Shown piece after piece: positions 27,672-36,147 of a stretch of DNA of 64,000 nt. Under the pieces are notes generated by a model. That model was not told where the DNA came from and did not search any database. It was given only the letters and a program-made list of their open reading frames with translations. Made by a program: the position numbers and the translations under genes. The DNA lies in assembly GCF_900169265.1 (NCBI RefSeq), contig NZ_FXYX01000001.1, positions 124,001 through 188,000 on the forward strand, in the 5' to 3' direction. This DNA is from Brevibacterium iodinum ATCC 49514. Its GTDB lineage: Bacteria; Actinomycetota; Actinomycetes; Actinomycetales; Brevibacteriaceae. Each line of letters starts with the position of its first letter. The stretch's first letter is position 1.

Positions 27672-29216
27672 TCAGGCTCGGCGCCGCGCCTCGGCTGCGA
27701 TGTTCTTCGCCATGGCGGGGAAGATGAAGCGATGAAACGGGGCGACGAGGGCCCAGTAGATGCGGCCTCGCACTCCAGTGGGGATGAAGGTCGCCGTCTG
27801 GTGATACTCACAGCCTTCGACTGAGTCTGTCAGAGCGAATTCGAGCCACGCGTGACCGGAGACCTTCATCTCGGCGCGCAGCAGAAGACGAGAGTTCGGC
27901 TCCAGCTGTTCGACTCGCCACCAGTCGACGGGATCGCCGATGCGCAGGCTGTCGGGCAGCCGTCGGCCCCGGTTGAGGCCAGCGCCTCCGACTGCTTTGT
28001 CCCAGATCCCACGAATCTTCCATGCCAGCGGCCACGAGTACCAGCCATTGGTCCCACCGATGCCCTCGATCACAGGCCACACCTCGGCTGCGCTGACACC
28101 GCTGATCGTCGTCGACCGTTCATCGGTGAAGATGCGCCGGCCGGACCACTTCGGATCACTGGGCGACGGCTGGGCCGCCTCGTCGAGCTCTCCGGCGTCG
28201 GCGTCCCAGTTCGTATCCACGGCACCTTCGATTTCACGGCGCAGGGCGAGTCGGACGGCGTCGGCGAACCCGATGAGCCCGGACTCGGGCGGCGGAATGA
28301 CGGCATCAACCTCGTGCGACGAAGCCACCGCGTCTTCCTGCAAGGATTGGACGAGCGGCAAGGTGAGGCTGAACGGCAGCGGGGTGACCAACCCGACCCA
28401 GATGCCTGACAGCGTCGGTGCGGGAAGAGGCAAAGCGATGACGTGGCGGGGCTTGAGCCCTGCGACGGCAGCAAAGGTACGCATCACGTTCGCATAAGTG
28501 AGGATCTGACGTGAACCGATGTCGAAGGACCGGTTGACCGCCTCCTGCACATCGGCTGCGGAGAGAAGATAGTAGAGAGCGTCACGAACCGACAGCGGCT
28601 CGACACGGTTGGACACCCAGTCCGGTGCCGGCATCCAGCGCAGGGTCGTGGCGAGGTGGCGGATCATCTCGAACGAAGCCGATCCGGAGCCGATGATGAT
28701 GCCGGCGTTGAAGACGATCGCGTCGACTTCGGAGTCGAGCAGAATCCGTCCGACGTTCGCTCGTGAACGCATGTGCTTCGAGAGCTCACGTCCCTCCGGA
28801 TGGAGCCCTCCGAGGTAGACTATGCGGCGCACGCCGGCAGACGCGGCCGCGCTGGCGAAGCGCCTGGCCGCCTCGGCTTCGGCTGCCTCGAAGTCCCCGC
28901 CGGAGCCCATGGAATGGACAAGGTAATAGACGATATCGATGCCGCCGAGGCTGTCATCGAGACCGCCACCGGTGTCGAGGTCGACGGTTCTCACGTCGAC
29001 GTCGGCTGCCCATGGAACCTGCTTGAGCTTCTCCGGTCGCCGCACCCCGACCCGAACCTGGTGCCCGGCCTGCAGCAGTCGCGGCACAAGGCGACCGCCG
29101 ATGTAACCGGTCGCCCCGAGCACGAGCACGCGCCGCGGGGTGCGGGTTTGGCGGATGACTTCGTCGCCGAGCGACTTCGGGCCGGGCGGGGTCAAGCGTT
29201 CCGTCGGGCGATTCAT
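27672..29216 (-). CDS. SDR with C-terminal DUF2867 domain
   Basis: A 514-residue two-domain protein. The N-terminal half is an NAD(P)-binding fold (RRVLVLGATGYIGGRLVPRLLQAGHQV; DIVYYLVHSMGSGGDFE; RIVYLGGLHPEG). The C-terminal half (about residues 345-510) matches DUF2867, a START-like domain: WPVIEGIGGTNGWYSWPLAWKIRG, LRIGDPVDWWRVEQLEPN. The function is unknown; the START-like domain suggests a hydrophobic ligand. It converges on the photolyase-SDR pair with 22 bases between stops. Confidence 0.78.
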   Translation of the reverse strand: MNRPTERLTPPGPKSLGDEVIRQTRTPRRVLVLGATGYIGGRLVPRLLQAGHQVRVGVRRPEKLKQVPWAADVDVRTVDLDTGGGLDDSLGGIDIVYYLVHSMGSGGDFEAAEAEAARRFASAAASAGVRRIVYLGGLHPEGRELSKHMRSRANVGRILLDSEVDAIVFNAGIIIGSGSASFEMIRHLATTLRWMPAPDWVSNRVEPLSVRDALYYLLSAADVQEAVNRSFDIGSRQILTYANVMRTFAAVAGLKPRHVIALPLPAPTLSGIWVGLVTPLPFSLTLPLVQSLQEDAVASSHEVDAVIPPPESGLIGFADAVRLALRREIEGAVDTNWDADAGELDEAAQPSPSDPKWSGRRIFTDERSTTISGVSAAEVWPVIEGIGGTNGWYSWPLAWKIRGIWDKAVGGAGLNRGRRLPDSLRIGDPVDWWRVEQLEPNSRLLLRAEMKVSGHAWLEFALTDSVEGCEYHQTATFIPTGVRGRIYWALVAPFHRFIFPAMAKNIAAEARRRA

Positions 29217-29310
29217 CAGGAGATCCTTCCGGCCTGCCGAGATCGGCTGTCACGGACCAACCGTACACATGTAACCCATTGACTACTGCCGACCATCGTA
29301 TAGCTGCTGC

Positions 29311-30351
29311 TCAGTCCGCCAGCGCAGCGCCGACGTTGTAGCGGAGGATCGCAGCAATGCCGTCGCTCATCGGGTCGTGACTGAGACCGATCTCAGCTGA
29401 GGACAGGATAGCCGCGGAGACGATCTCCGCTTCTCCTGCTGAGGCCTCGGCATCATCGAGCAGAAGGACCGCCGCTGCTCCGCGTTCCACTGCCTTTTCG
29501 ACTTCTGCTCGCCCTTCGACCGCACGGCCGTGTGCTTTGCTTTCGCCCAGACGCTCCGAGTTCTCAGACTCTCGTTGCTCGGCGAGCCTCGTCACCAACG
29601 TCCTGATGGCCACGTCAATCGCCTCTTCGGCACCTTCGTCTTCATCGCCGCCCTCGGAGATCTCGTGAAGCATCTCCTCGGCTCGTGCCGACAGCTCAGC
29701 CTTGACGGCAGTTCTGCCCTGCACCTCTCCGGCCAGAACGAGTGCGTCCGACGCGTGGTCTGTGATGAGACGGTCGACGAAGTCGGCGACACTGCGTGCA
29801 TTGTCCTTGATGATCTCGTCGACACGGCGCCGGATCTGGTTGTGCGAGTATGCTCCTCGCCGCGGCTTGTTGATGTCTTCGTCGCTGTCGCCGGTGACGT
29901 GGACCGACTCCGTCTGGGTGCGTTCGCGATCCGGGGTTACGCTCAGCTCACGAATGGCCGCTCCGTCCTGGCCGGCGATGACGAGGACGACATCGAACTG
30001 TCTGCACTCCTGTCGGAGGAAGGCTCCAAGCTCCGGCGCCTCGCCGTAGTGGGCCGAATCTCCTTCCCCCAGCGCCGCGTCCCAGTGTTCGTCCAGCAGA
30101 ACTCCCTGTGAGCTCGCGACGATGGTCCGACCGTCTGTGTGCACCTTGGTGGGTTCGTCGGCGAGGGTGATCGCATCGATGGATTCGAGGAGAGACTCCT
30201 CTGCCCCGCTTTCGGACAGCTGGTCTCGCAGCTCCGACCACCGCAGGCGCAGCTGCGTATCGGCATCGGCTGATGGGGTTCGTCCTTCAAGGTAGACGGT
30301 GGCATATGGCCCGCCGCTCTCGACGACCGTGCGCAAGTGATTGTGGTTCAT
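29311..30351 (-). CDS. baeRF2 / Vms1-like (Rv2629 family) protein
   Basis: A 346-residue protein of the bacterial archaeo-eukaryotic release-factor-like group: LRTVVESGGPYATVYLEGRTPSAD at the start, KVHTDGRTIVASSQGVLLDE in the first domain, and AVERGAAAVLLLDDAEA in the C-terminal eRF1-like domain. Relatives include M. tuberculosis Rv2629 and eukaryotic Vms1, which release stalled peptides from tRNA. The mid-region is strongly acidic (GGDEDEGAEE). I chose the ATG at 30351 (MNHNHLRT) because AGGAACAGGGG precedes it; the longer frame from 30483 begins with non-conserved sequence. Confidence 0.7.
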   Translation of the reverse strand: MNHNHLRTVVESGGPYATVYLEGRTPSADADTQLRLRWSELRDQLSESGAEESLLESIDAITLADEPTKVHTDGRTIVASSQGVLLDEHWDAALGEGDSAHYGEAPELGAFLRQECRQFDVVLVIAGQDGAAIRELSVTPDRERTQTESVHVTGDSDEDINKPRRGAYSHNQIRRRVDEIIKDNARSVADFVDRLITDHASDALVLAGEVQGRTAVKAELSARAEEMLHEISEGGDEDEGAEEAIDVAIRTLVTRLAEQRESENSERLGESKAHGRAVEGRAEVEKAVERGAAAVLLLDDAEASAGEAEIVSAAILSSAEIGLSHDPMSDGIAAILRYNVGAALAD

Positions 30352-30461
30352 CCCCTGTTCCTCCTCAGCGTCTGTGGCCGTCTGACCTGCCCCCGCGGGG
30401 CTCGCCGCGCTGCGCGCGGTGTTCTCAGCGTGGCATTGTGGGGGGACCGCTGTAAACAGTC

Positions 30462-30490
30462 TTGACAAACCGGGGTCGCGCATTTATTGA
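30462..30490 (+). promoter_or_regulatory. consensus-like promoter of the quinone oxidoreductase gene
   Basis: A perfect -35 TTGACA (30462-30467), a 17-base spacer and TATTGA (30485-30490). The transcript would start near 30497, about 38 bases before the ATG at 30535. Confidence 0.55.
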
Positions 30491-30534
30491 AAAAGTCAGG
30501 CCAGCTACGGCTTCTGAGGTGACACAATGGGACC

Positions 30535-31500
30535 ATGAACACCGATACAAACACCGAAACGATGATGCGCGCCGTCAGCCAGCAGACTTTCGGAAGCGCC
30601 GACGTCCTCGAAATCGCCGAGATCCCACGACCGAAGCCCCGCCCCAACGAAATCCTTGTGAAAGTCCACGCTGCGGGTCTCAACCCGACCGATTGGAAGC
30701 ACCGTTCCGGCCACGGCTTCGTCGACGATCTGCCATTGGTGCTCGGCTGGGACGTCTCCGGAGTGGTCGAAGCCGTCGGCATCGGCGTCGCGACGTTCGC
30801 GCCCGGAGACGAGGTGTTCGGCATGCTGTCGTATCCGTTTGGGCTCGGCTCCCACGCCGAATACGTCGCCGCCCCGGCCAGATTCTTCGCGTCGAAACCC
30901 CGATCGGTCGACCATGTGCAGGCGGGAGCACTCCCCCTCGCCTCTCTGACCGCTTGGCAGGCGCTCGTCGACAACGCCGGCTTACAGCCCGGACAGCGTG
31001 TGCTGATTCACGCGGCCGCAGGCGGCGTCGGGCACATAGCCGTACAGATCGCGAAATCGCTGGGCGCATACGTGATCGGAACCGCGAGTTCGGCGAAGCA
31101 CGGCTTCCTGCGCGAGCTCGGCGTCGATGAGGTCGTCGACTACCGTACAGAAGACCTAACCGAGCGAGTGCAAGACGTCGACGCGGTGCTCGACACGATC
31201 GGCGGTGACACGGCAATGCGCTCCCTGCACACGCTTCGAAAGGGCGGCTGTCTCGTGTCGCTCATCCCTGTCGGCTCCGCTGATCTCCTTCGCGAAGCAG
31301 ATCAGCTCGGAGTGCGAGCACTGCGGATGCTCGTGGACTCCTCGCGCAGCACACTGGAAACCATCTCCGGGCTTGTCGACGACGGTGCACTGCGTGCCAC
31401 AATCGCCGGCACTTTCCCGCTCTCGAAGGCAGCAGAAGCCCATCGAGAGGGCGAGACCAACCGCACCACCGGCAAACTCGTACTCACAATGGACGAGTAG
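30535..31500 (+). CDS. NADPH:quinone-oxidoreductase-like MDR protein
   Basis: A 321-residue medium-chain reductase of the zinc-free quinone oxidoreductase branch: MMRAVSQQTFGSADVLEIAEIPRP at the start, HAAGLNPTDWKHRSG, LGWDVSGVVEAVG, and the nucleotide-binding HAAAGGVGHIAVQIAKSLGA. No structural-zinc cysteine cluster is present. It would reduce quinones or enones with NADPH. An in-frame ATG at 30562 is an alternative start. A strong hairpin ends the unit. Confidence 0.85.
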   Translation: MNTDTNTETMMRAVSQQTFGSADVLEIAEIPRPKPRPNEILVKVHAAGLNPTDWKHRSGHGFVDDLPLVLGWDVSGVVEAVGIGVATFAPGDEVFGMLSYPFGLGSHAEYVAAPARFFASKPRSVDHVQAGALPLASLTAWQALVDNAGLQPGQRVLIHAAAGGVGHIAVQIAKSLGAYVIGTASSAKHGFLRELGVDEVVDYRTEDLTERVQDVDAVLDTIGGDTAMRSLHTLRKGGCLVSLIPVGSADLLREADQLGVRALRMLVDSSRSTLETISGLVDDGALRATIAGTFPLSKAAEAHREGETNRTTGKLVLTMDE

Positions 31501-31560
31501 GCCAAGCGCAATCTGGTCAGTTCCTCAGTCGAAGCGGCACTACGCTCACTGCCGTGACGA

Positions 31561-31594
31561 AGGGCCCGGCACCTGTGCATCGGTGCCGGGCCCT
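31561..31594. terminator. bidirectional terminator
   Basis: AGGGCCCGGCACC (31561-31573) and GGTGCCGGGCCCT (31582-31594) form a perfect 13-bp stem with an 8-base loop, between the convergent stops at 31500 and 31608. Confidence 0.75.
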
Positions 31595-31607
31595 GCGATC
31601 ACGAAAG

Positions 31608-31781
31608 TCAGTAGTGTGCTGGCGGATCGCTCGCGGGGAAGGACTCTTCCTCCCACTCATCGACCAATACGTCCTCTTTCTCCTTCGACGCGGAATCCGT
31701 GCCGGGCTTTTCCGCAACGTCATCCCTGGCTCCCTCGGGGGCCGCTTTCGGATCCTTCTCGTCTTCGCTGAAATCGCTCAT
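31608..31781 (-). CDS. small acidic protein with WEEESFPASDPPAHY tail
   Basis: A 57-residue protein, MSDFSEDEKDPKAAPEGARD..., ending WEEESFPASDPPAHY. The first 40 residues are low-complexity and charged, while the aromatic/Pro C-terminal block looks conserved and is the only ordered part. GAAGGG lies at good distance before the ATG at 31781; the ATG at 31790 would overlap it. The function is unknown. It ends at the bidirectional hairpin. Confidence 0.6.
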   Translation of the reverse strand: MSDFSEDEKDPKAAPEGARDDVAEKPGTDSASKEKEDVLVDEWEEESFPASDPPAHY

Positions 31782-31949
31782 CACGATCATCCCTTCTCTA
31801 TCGAGTGTACGAACCTATGCTGACACTCTTTGGTCCAACTGGATAGGGGGTGCGGGCATATTGACGTGAGGCATTACGGGGGTGCCGCTCGGCCGAGGCC
31901 CCACGTAGACTGATCACCTGTCCGCGCTCTCCAGCGAAAGGTGACCAGA

Positions 31950-32180
31950 ATGTCAACCGACGACAACAGCACCGAAAGCAGCACATCAGACAGCATGCGC
32001 AAAGCTGCGGAGAACCTCGATCACGAGGCCGGAGGTGCACCGTCATCCGAGTACCTCGACAAGGTCGATCCCGACGACTTCGGCCGCAACGATGAAACCG
32101 GCGAGGATGAGGACCGCGACGAGGATGGAGCCTCCGACGATAACGCATCGGCGAACGGTTCTGCCTCGACTGATCGCTGA
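31950..32180 (+). CDS. small highly acidic disordered protein, 76 residues
   Basis: MSTDDNSTESSTSDSMRKAA followed by an Asp/Glu/Ser/Asn-rich tail (DETGEDEDRDEDGASDDN). There is no hydrophobic core, so it is probably disordered. The only segment with helical pattern is SMRKAAENLDHE. AAAGGTG precedes the ATG at 31950. The function is unknown. A perfect palindrome follows 29 bases after the stop. Confidence 0.5.
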   Translation: MSTDDNSTESSTSDSMRKAAENLDHEAGGAPSSEYLDKVDPDDFGRNDETGEDEDRDEDGASDDNASANGSASTDR

Positions 32181-32208
32181 CGACCTTCAGAGCATCGTCG
32201 GCTCACAA

Positions 32209-32264
32209 CACAGTTTGGGGCGGATAGCACCTGTTTGAACAGGTGCTATCCGCCCCAAACTGTG
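32209..32264. terminator. perfect 27-bp inverted repeat, bidirectional terminator or repeat element
   Basis: CACAGTTTGGGGCGGATAGC... (32209-32235) is the exact reverse complement of 32238-32264 with a two-base loop, TG. It separates the small acidic gene from the convergent ABC remnant. No T-run follows. It is unrelated in sequence to the four copies of the other palindrome. Confidence 0.7.
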
Positions 32265-32274
32265 CCACAAGCCC

Positions 32275-32934
32275 TCAGAACTTCGGCACGTCGGCGATCA
32301 GCGCCCGCGTGTATTCGTGCGATGGATCCTCGAGCACCGAGGCAGTCGGCCCGTAGTCGACGATCTTGCCCTTGTTGAGCACAGCAAGATTGTCCGCGAT
32401 GTGCCGGGAGAGTGCGATGTTGTGCGTGACGAAGAGCATCGCCAGCTTCCGTTCCTCCCGCAGGCTCCGCAGCAGCGCCACGATCGAGGCCTGCACGCTG
32501 ACGTCGAGCGCCGAGGTGATCTCGTCACAGACCATGACCGATGGCGCGTTGACCAGCGCACGTGCGATCGCTGCCCTCTGCCGTTCACCGCCGGAGAGGT
32601 CACCGGGACGTCGGTGATAGAACGTCCGTCCCAGCCGCACGGAATCGAGTGCTTCCTCGACGGTGGTTTTCCGGCTCGCGGCCGTTCCCTGACCGCTCAT
32701 CTCCAAGGGCACCGTCAGCGACTGGCCGATGGACCGCCGCGGATTGAGCGAGGAGAACGGCGACTGGAACACGTACTGGATGCCCACGCGCTGCTCGTTC
32801 GTGCGTTTGCGCGTCGACCGTGCCAGTTCCGCGCCGCGCAGTCGAACAGATCCCTTGTAGTCGTCGTTGAGCCCGGCGACCGCGGATACCGCGAGTCCGG
32901 CCCCCAGCGCTTGTCTTCGGTTCGGTGTGTTCAT
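32275..32934 (-). pseudogene. chimeric remnant: binding-protein signal fused to ABC ATPase lacking Walker A
   Basis: The 219-residue frame starts MNTPNRRQALGAGLAVSAVAG, a twin-arginine-like signal of a solute-binding protein, then passes directly into LNDDYKGSVRLRGAEL, which in Dpp/Opp ATPases comes about 30 residues after the P-loop. The rest is an oligopeptide-type ATPase: Q-loop QYVFQSPFSSLNP, signature LSGGERQR, Walker B VMVCDEITSALD, H-loop FVTHN. Walker A is missing, so ATP hydrolysis is impossible. An in-frame deletion from inside the binding-protein gene to inside the second ATPase gene explains it and removed the permeases. GGAAGAAGG still precedes the ATG. Confidence 0.85.
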
Positions 32935-32945
32935 GTGCCTTCTTC

Positions 32946-34034
32946 CTAGGACGTCGAATCGGGTCCGCCTGCTGCGGCGACTCGCTCTGGCTTCGGGATT
33001 CGGGGGTCTGGTGTGGAGGTGTCACCGTCGGCGAGGACGTGGGCGACGAGGTAGTTCTCGAGCATGGCCAGCGCCTCGTCATCGGTGATGGGCATGTGCT
33101 CGGTGGTACGGGCGACGCCGAGGCCGTCGATGAAGATCGCCAGCGCCTTGACCATGAGAGAGGTGTCACCGGTGCGGATCGCGCCCGATCGCTGCCCGGA
33201 CTCGACGACCGCCGTGATCATTCCGAGCCATTCGCCGTAGACAGCAGTCAGGTTCGCGCGGGCGCCTTCGTCTGTGGCTGCACGTGCCCAGCATTGGAGC
33301 CAGATCGACCACACGCGGCGGATCTTCCGGTCGACTCCGGCGTGGAGTCGAGCAAAATGGCGAAGGACGGCAGCGGGGTCGGCGGGGTCGTTGAGGTGGC
33401 GGGTCTGGGCGATGATGTCCAATGAGTGTCGCAGGGCCGCCTGCAGCAGCTGGTCCTTCGTCCGGAAGTGATAATTCACCGCCGAGGCGGTCATGCCGGA
33501 TGCGCGGGCGACGTCCTCGGTGCGCACTTTGGCGATGCCGAGGTCGGCGTAGAGCTCCCAGGCCGCGGCGATGATCGTCACCCGGCTGCGGGTGCCCTTC
33601 GACATCCATTCCTGTTCGGAGGCCGGACCGAGGGCCGCTTCCCCATCGGCTTGCGCCATGCGCGTATCACCCGCGAAATCATCTGCGAAATAGTCGGCGG
33701 GTGATTCGCTGAGCGAAGGAGGAACGTCGGCGACCATTGTTCGCCGAGGCGGCCGGGCCGTTCGCCCCGTCGTCAGCCAATCCGTGGTGACCCCGGTGAG
33801 TTCGGCGATGTGAGAGATCTCCTCTACCCGGAATTTTCGTGTTCCAGCGAGGGATTTCGACAGTTTGCTCGCGTCGAGGCCGATGCGCCGGGCGACTTCG
33901 CTGTGGCTGACCCCCGCGTCTTTGATGGCGATGCGGACACGGGCGACCAGCGACGTCTCTGTGCTTTCAGCACTATTGCTTGTCGTGACCACCACTACAG
34001 TCTGCACAGAAGTTGCGATTTTGGCAATATACAC
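32946..34034 (-). CDS. dual-HTH regulator: N-terminal XRE domain fused to TetR-family repressor
   Basis: Up to 362 residues. Residues ~30-90 are a Cro/C1 helix-turn-helix (VRIAIKDAGVSHSEVARRIGLDASKLSKSLAGTRKF...GVTTDWLTTG). Residues ~145-195 are a TetR DNA-binding domain (SRVTIIAAAWELYADLGIAKVRTEDVARASGMTASAVNYHFRTKDQLLQ), and the C-terminus is a TetR ligand domain. The start is unclear: GTG 34034 is the longest, and in-frame GTGs at 34007, 33995 and 33992 are alternatives. It ends 11 bases before the ABC remnant, so it probably regulated that peptide transporter. Confidence 0.8.
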   Translation of the reverse strand: MYIAKIATSVQTVVVVTTSNSAESTETSLVARVRIAIKDAGVSHSEVARRIGLDASKLSKSLAGTRKFRVEEISHIAELTGVTTDWLTTGRTARPPRRTMVADVPPSLSESPADYFADDFAGDTRMAQADGEAALGPASEQEWMSKGTRSRVTIIAAAWELYADLGIAKVRTEDVARASGMTASAVNYHFRTKDQLLQAALRHSLDIIAQTRHLNDPADPAAVLRHFARLHAGVDRKIRRVWSIWLQCWARAATDEGARANLTAVYGEWLGMITAVVESGQRSGAIRTGDTSLMVKALAIFIDGLGVARTTEHMPITDDEALAMLENYLVAHVLADGDTSTPDPRIPKPERVAAAGGPDSTS

Positions 34035-34224
34035 TGACAGATTTAATAGTTTCGAGTGGCTCAGCCTCAGGGGCAGTCAGAAGCGAACGTTCGATTTGCG
34101 CCGTCGACCAGGGCCCTCACATTTTCATGATCCACGCGCCTCCACAGATTCACGCAACAGCAGATGTAGCATCGTAGCTTGCGCGAGTTCCCCCGCGACA
34201 TGTGAACACTGCTATGGAGCCAAG

Positions 34225-36042
34225 ATGACTGAATTGCCCGCAAAGACAGGCCCCAACCCAACCGGGATTGATGTCAGCGTGGTCATCCCTGTGTACAACT
34301 GCGAAAAGTACATCCAAGAAACGGTCGAATCCGTAAGAGCCCAGGACATGCACGCCGGAGCACTAGAAATTATTGCTGTGGACGACGGGTCAACAGACGA
34401 TTCACTGAACATCCTCAACAAACTGGCCGCGGACTGCACCGACCTTCACGTCCACTCGACCCCCAACAGCGGGTCTGCTGCTGCGCCCCGTAACTTTGGA
34501 CTCGAACGAGCCCGTGGCCGCTACGTTTTCTTCCTCGACGCGGATGACAAATTCTCCCCAAATGCACTCTCCCGGCTGACCGAGGTCGCGGACACCACAG
34601 GCTCAGGGGTCGTACTCGGCAAGATGGGACTGTTCGGGGAGAAGAGGGCCGGCAACGTACCTTCGACTGCTTTCGGTAAGACACTGTTCGCCGTCGATTT
34701 CATCGATTCCAAGGCACATTCGACGCTCGGAGCATGGAAACTTTTTCGCAGGTCGATCTTGATGGATAATGACATCCGATTCCCGCTCGGCTACAAGATA
34801 GGCGAAGATCAACCGTTCACGATGAAGGCCTATCTTCACAGCCCGCACATTTCGATATTGGCTGACCAGGTCTATTATTGGCTCCGAGGCAGAGACGACG
34901 GAACTAATATCACCGCAACTGGTCAACCTCCGAGTAAGCATCTCTGCCGAATCCTCACGCTCATTAAGACGATCGTCGACAATACCGAGCCAGGCGAGCG
35001 TCGTGACCATCTACTCCGGCGTCCGATCATCGGAGCAGCAGGGGTCAAGTCTGTGTTCGGAAAGAAGATGCTTGCCGCTCACGACCGAGCTGAACGTGAA
35101 GCCATGGTGAAGGAATTCCGCGAAGTAGTCGCGCCCCTTTGGAACTCAAACATCCGTGACCACGGCGTGCCCGAGTCACAGATCCTGGTGGATCTTGCCG
35201 TTCGGGGCGACATCGACGAAATTGAGACCGTCAGTCGTCTTTTGGCGCACAAGAAGCCAGTCCCTCTCAGTTTCGATGAGGAACACGCACAACTGGTCTA
35301 CGAACCCCGCGCGGGTGACAGTGTGGGCGACCTGCGAGTCAGGCTCCACCAATCACTCGAGTCGATTACTTCGACGGCAGACGGGATCATTATCCGGGGC
35401 GAGTTCGGAGTCGCCGGCTTAGGCCGCGCTCCTGACAGCGCCCACATCATCCTTCGCCACCGTAAGCTAGGAACAAAGATCACGTCCAAGATTGACATTT
35501 CTCGGACGTACACTCGGAGCTTCGGTACTCGCGTGAGATTTTCGACCGATGTTCAGATTTCGAAGTTGGCCGATTCCGGCATTTGGGAACTATTTATCAA
35601 AGCGAAGTGGTCATCAATGGTGGTCCGTGAACGTCTCGGGATAGCCCGGACAGCAGGGATGGATACTGCTCCGATCATAATCGGCGACCCGGTCGAAGGC
35701 GTCGTATTCTTCGATCAATCTGACGGACTTTCCGTCGACTTGGGACCCACTGAGAAGCATCTCGATCCCGTCAAGAGACATGAGCTGCACGTCGTTGATC
35801 AGTTCGAAGTCGGACGTTCAGTGGTCTTCGTGATCAGCGGCCCGGTTTCGAACATGAAGGCCGCGTCCTATCAAGCAGACGACAAGTCCAAGTCAAAACC
35901 TGCCAGATTCATCGTCCATTCAACTGATCAAGCGTCAATAGTCATCCCTCGCTCAGCTGCAAAAAAGCAGGGCTGCGCGATCGAGTTGAAAGATGCAGAA
36001 GGGAATTCAGTCGAAATAGCACTGACTGAGCTCAGAGACTGA
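34225..36042 (+). CDS. TarS-like GT2 glycosyltransferase for polyol-phosphate polymer
   Basis: A 605-residue protein. The GT2 domain starts DVSVVIPVYNCEKYIQETVESV, with AVDDGSTDDS, DxD in FFLDADDKF (about 105-108) and GYKIGEDQPFTMKAYLHSPHISILADQVYYW, which closely resembles the acceptor-site region of S. aureus TarS, the enzyme that puts GlcNAc on ribitol-phosphate teichoic acid. The C-terminal ~250 residues are beta-rich and probably bind polymer. Several stretches are clearly poorer in GC than the flanks, suggesting transfer. The ATG at 34225 is used; the frame is open upstream but encodes nothing recognisable. The donor sugar is not predictable. Confidence 0.8.
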   Translation: MTELPAKTGPNPTGIDVSVVIPVYNCEKYIQETVESVRAQDMHAGALEIIAVDDGSTDDSLNILNKLAADCTDLHVHSTPNSGSAAAPRNFGLERARGRYVFFLDADDKFSPNALSRLTEVADTTGSGVVLGKMGLFGEKRAGNVPSTAFGKTLFAVDFIDSKAHSTLGAWKLFRRSILMDNDIRFPLGYKIGEDQPFTMKAYLHSPHISILADQVYYWLRGRDDGTNITATGQPPSKHLCRILTLIKTIVDNTEPGERRDHLLRRPIIGAAGVKSVFGKKMLAAHDRAEREAMVKEFREVVAPLWNSNIRDHGVPESQILVDLAVRGDIDEIETVSRLLAHKKPVPLSFDEEHAQLVYEPRAGDSVGDLRVRLHQSLESITSTADGIIIRGEFGVAGLGRAPDSAHIILRHRKLGTKITSKIDISRTYTRSFGTRVRFSTDVQISKLADSGIWELFIKAKWSSMVVRERLGIARTAGMDTAPIIIGDPVEGVVFFDQSDGLSVDLGPTEKHLDPVKRHELHVVDQFEVGRSVVFVISGPVSNMKAASYQADDKSKSKPARFIVHSTDQASIVIPRSAAKKQGCAIELKDAEGNSVEIALTELRD

Positions 36043-36147
36043 GAACGCAATCTTCTGAGGACGAATCAGCTCCTGAACAGAACAGGCCGCAACCACCCGT
36101 TTACGCATCGGCCGTCATCTCCGCTGTCTGCCGAATCTCGGGACGCA

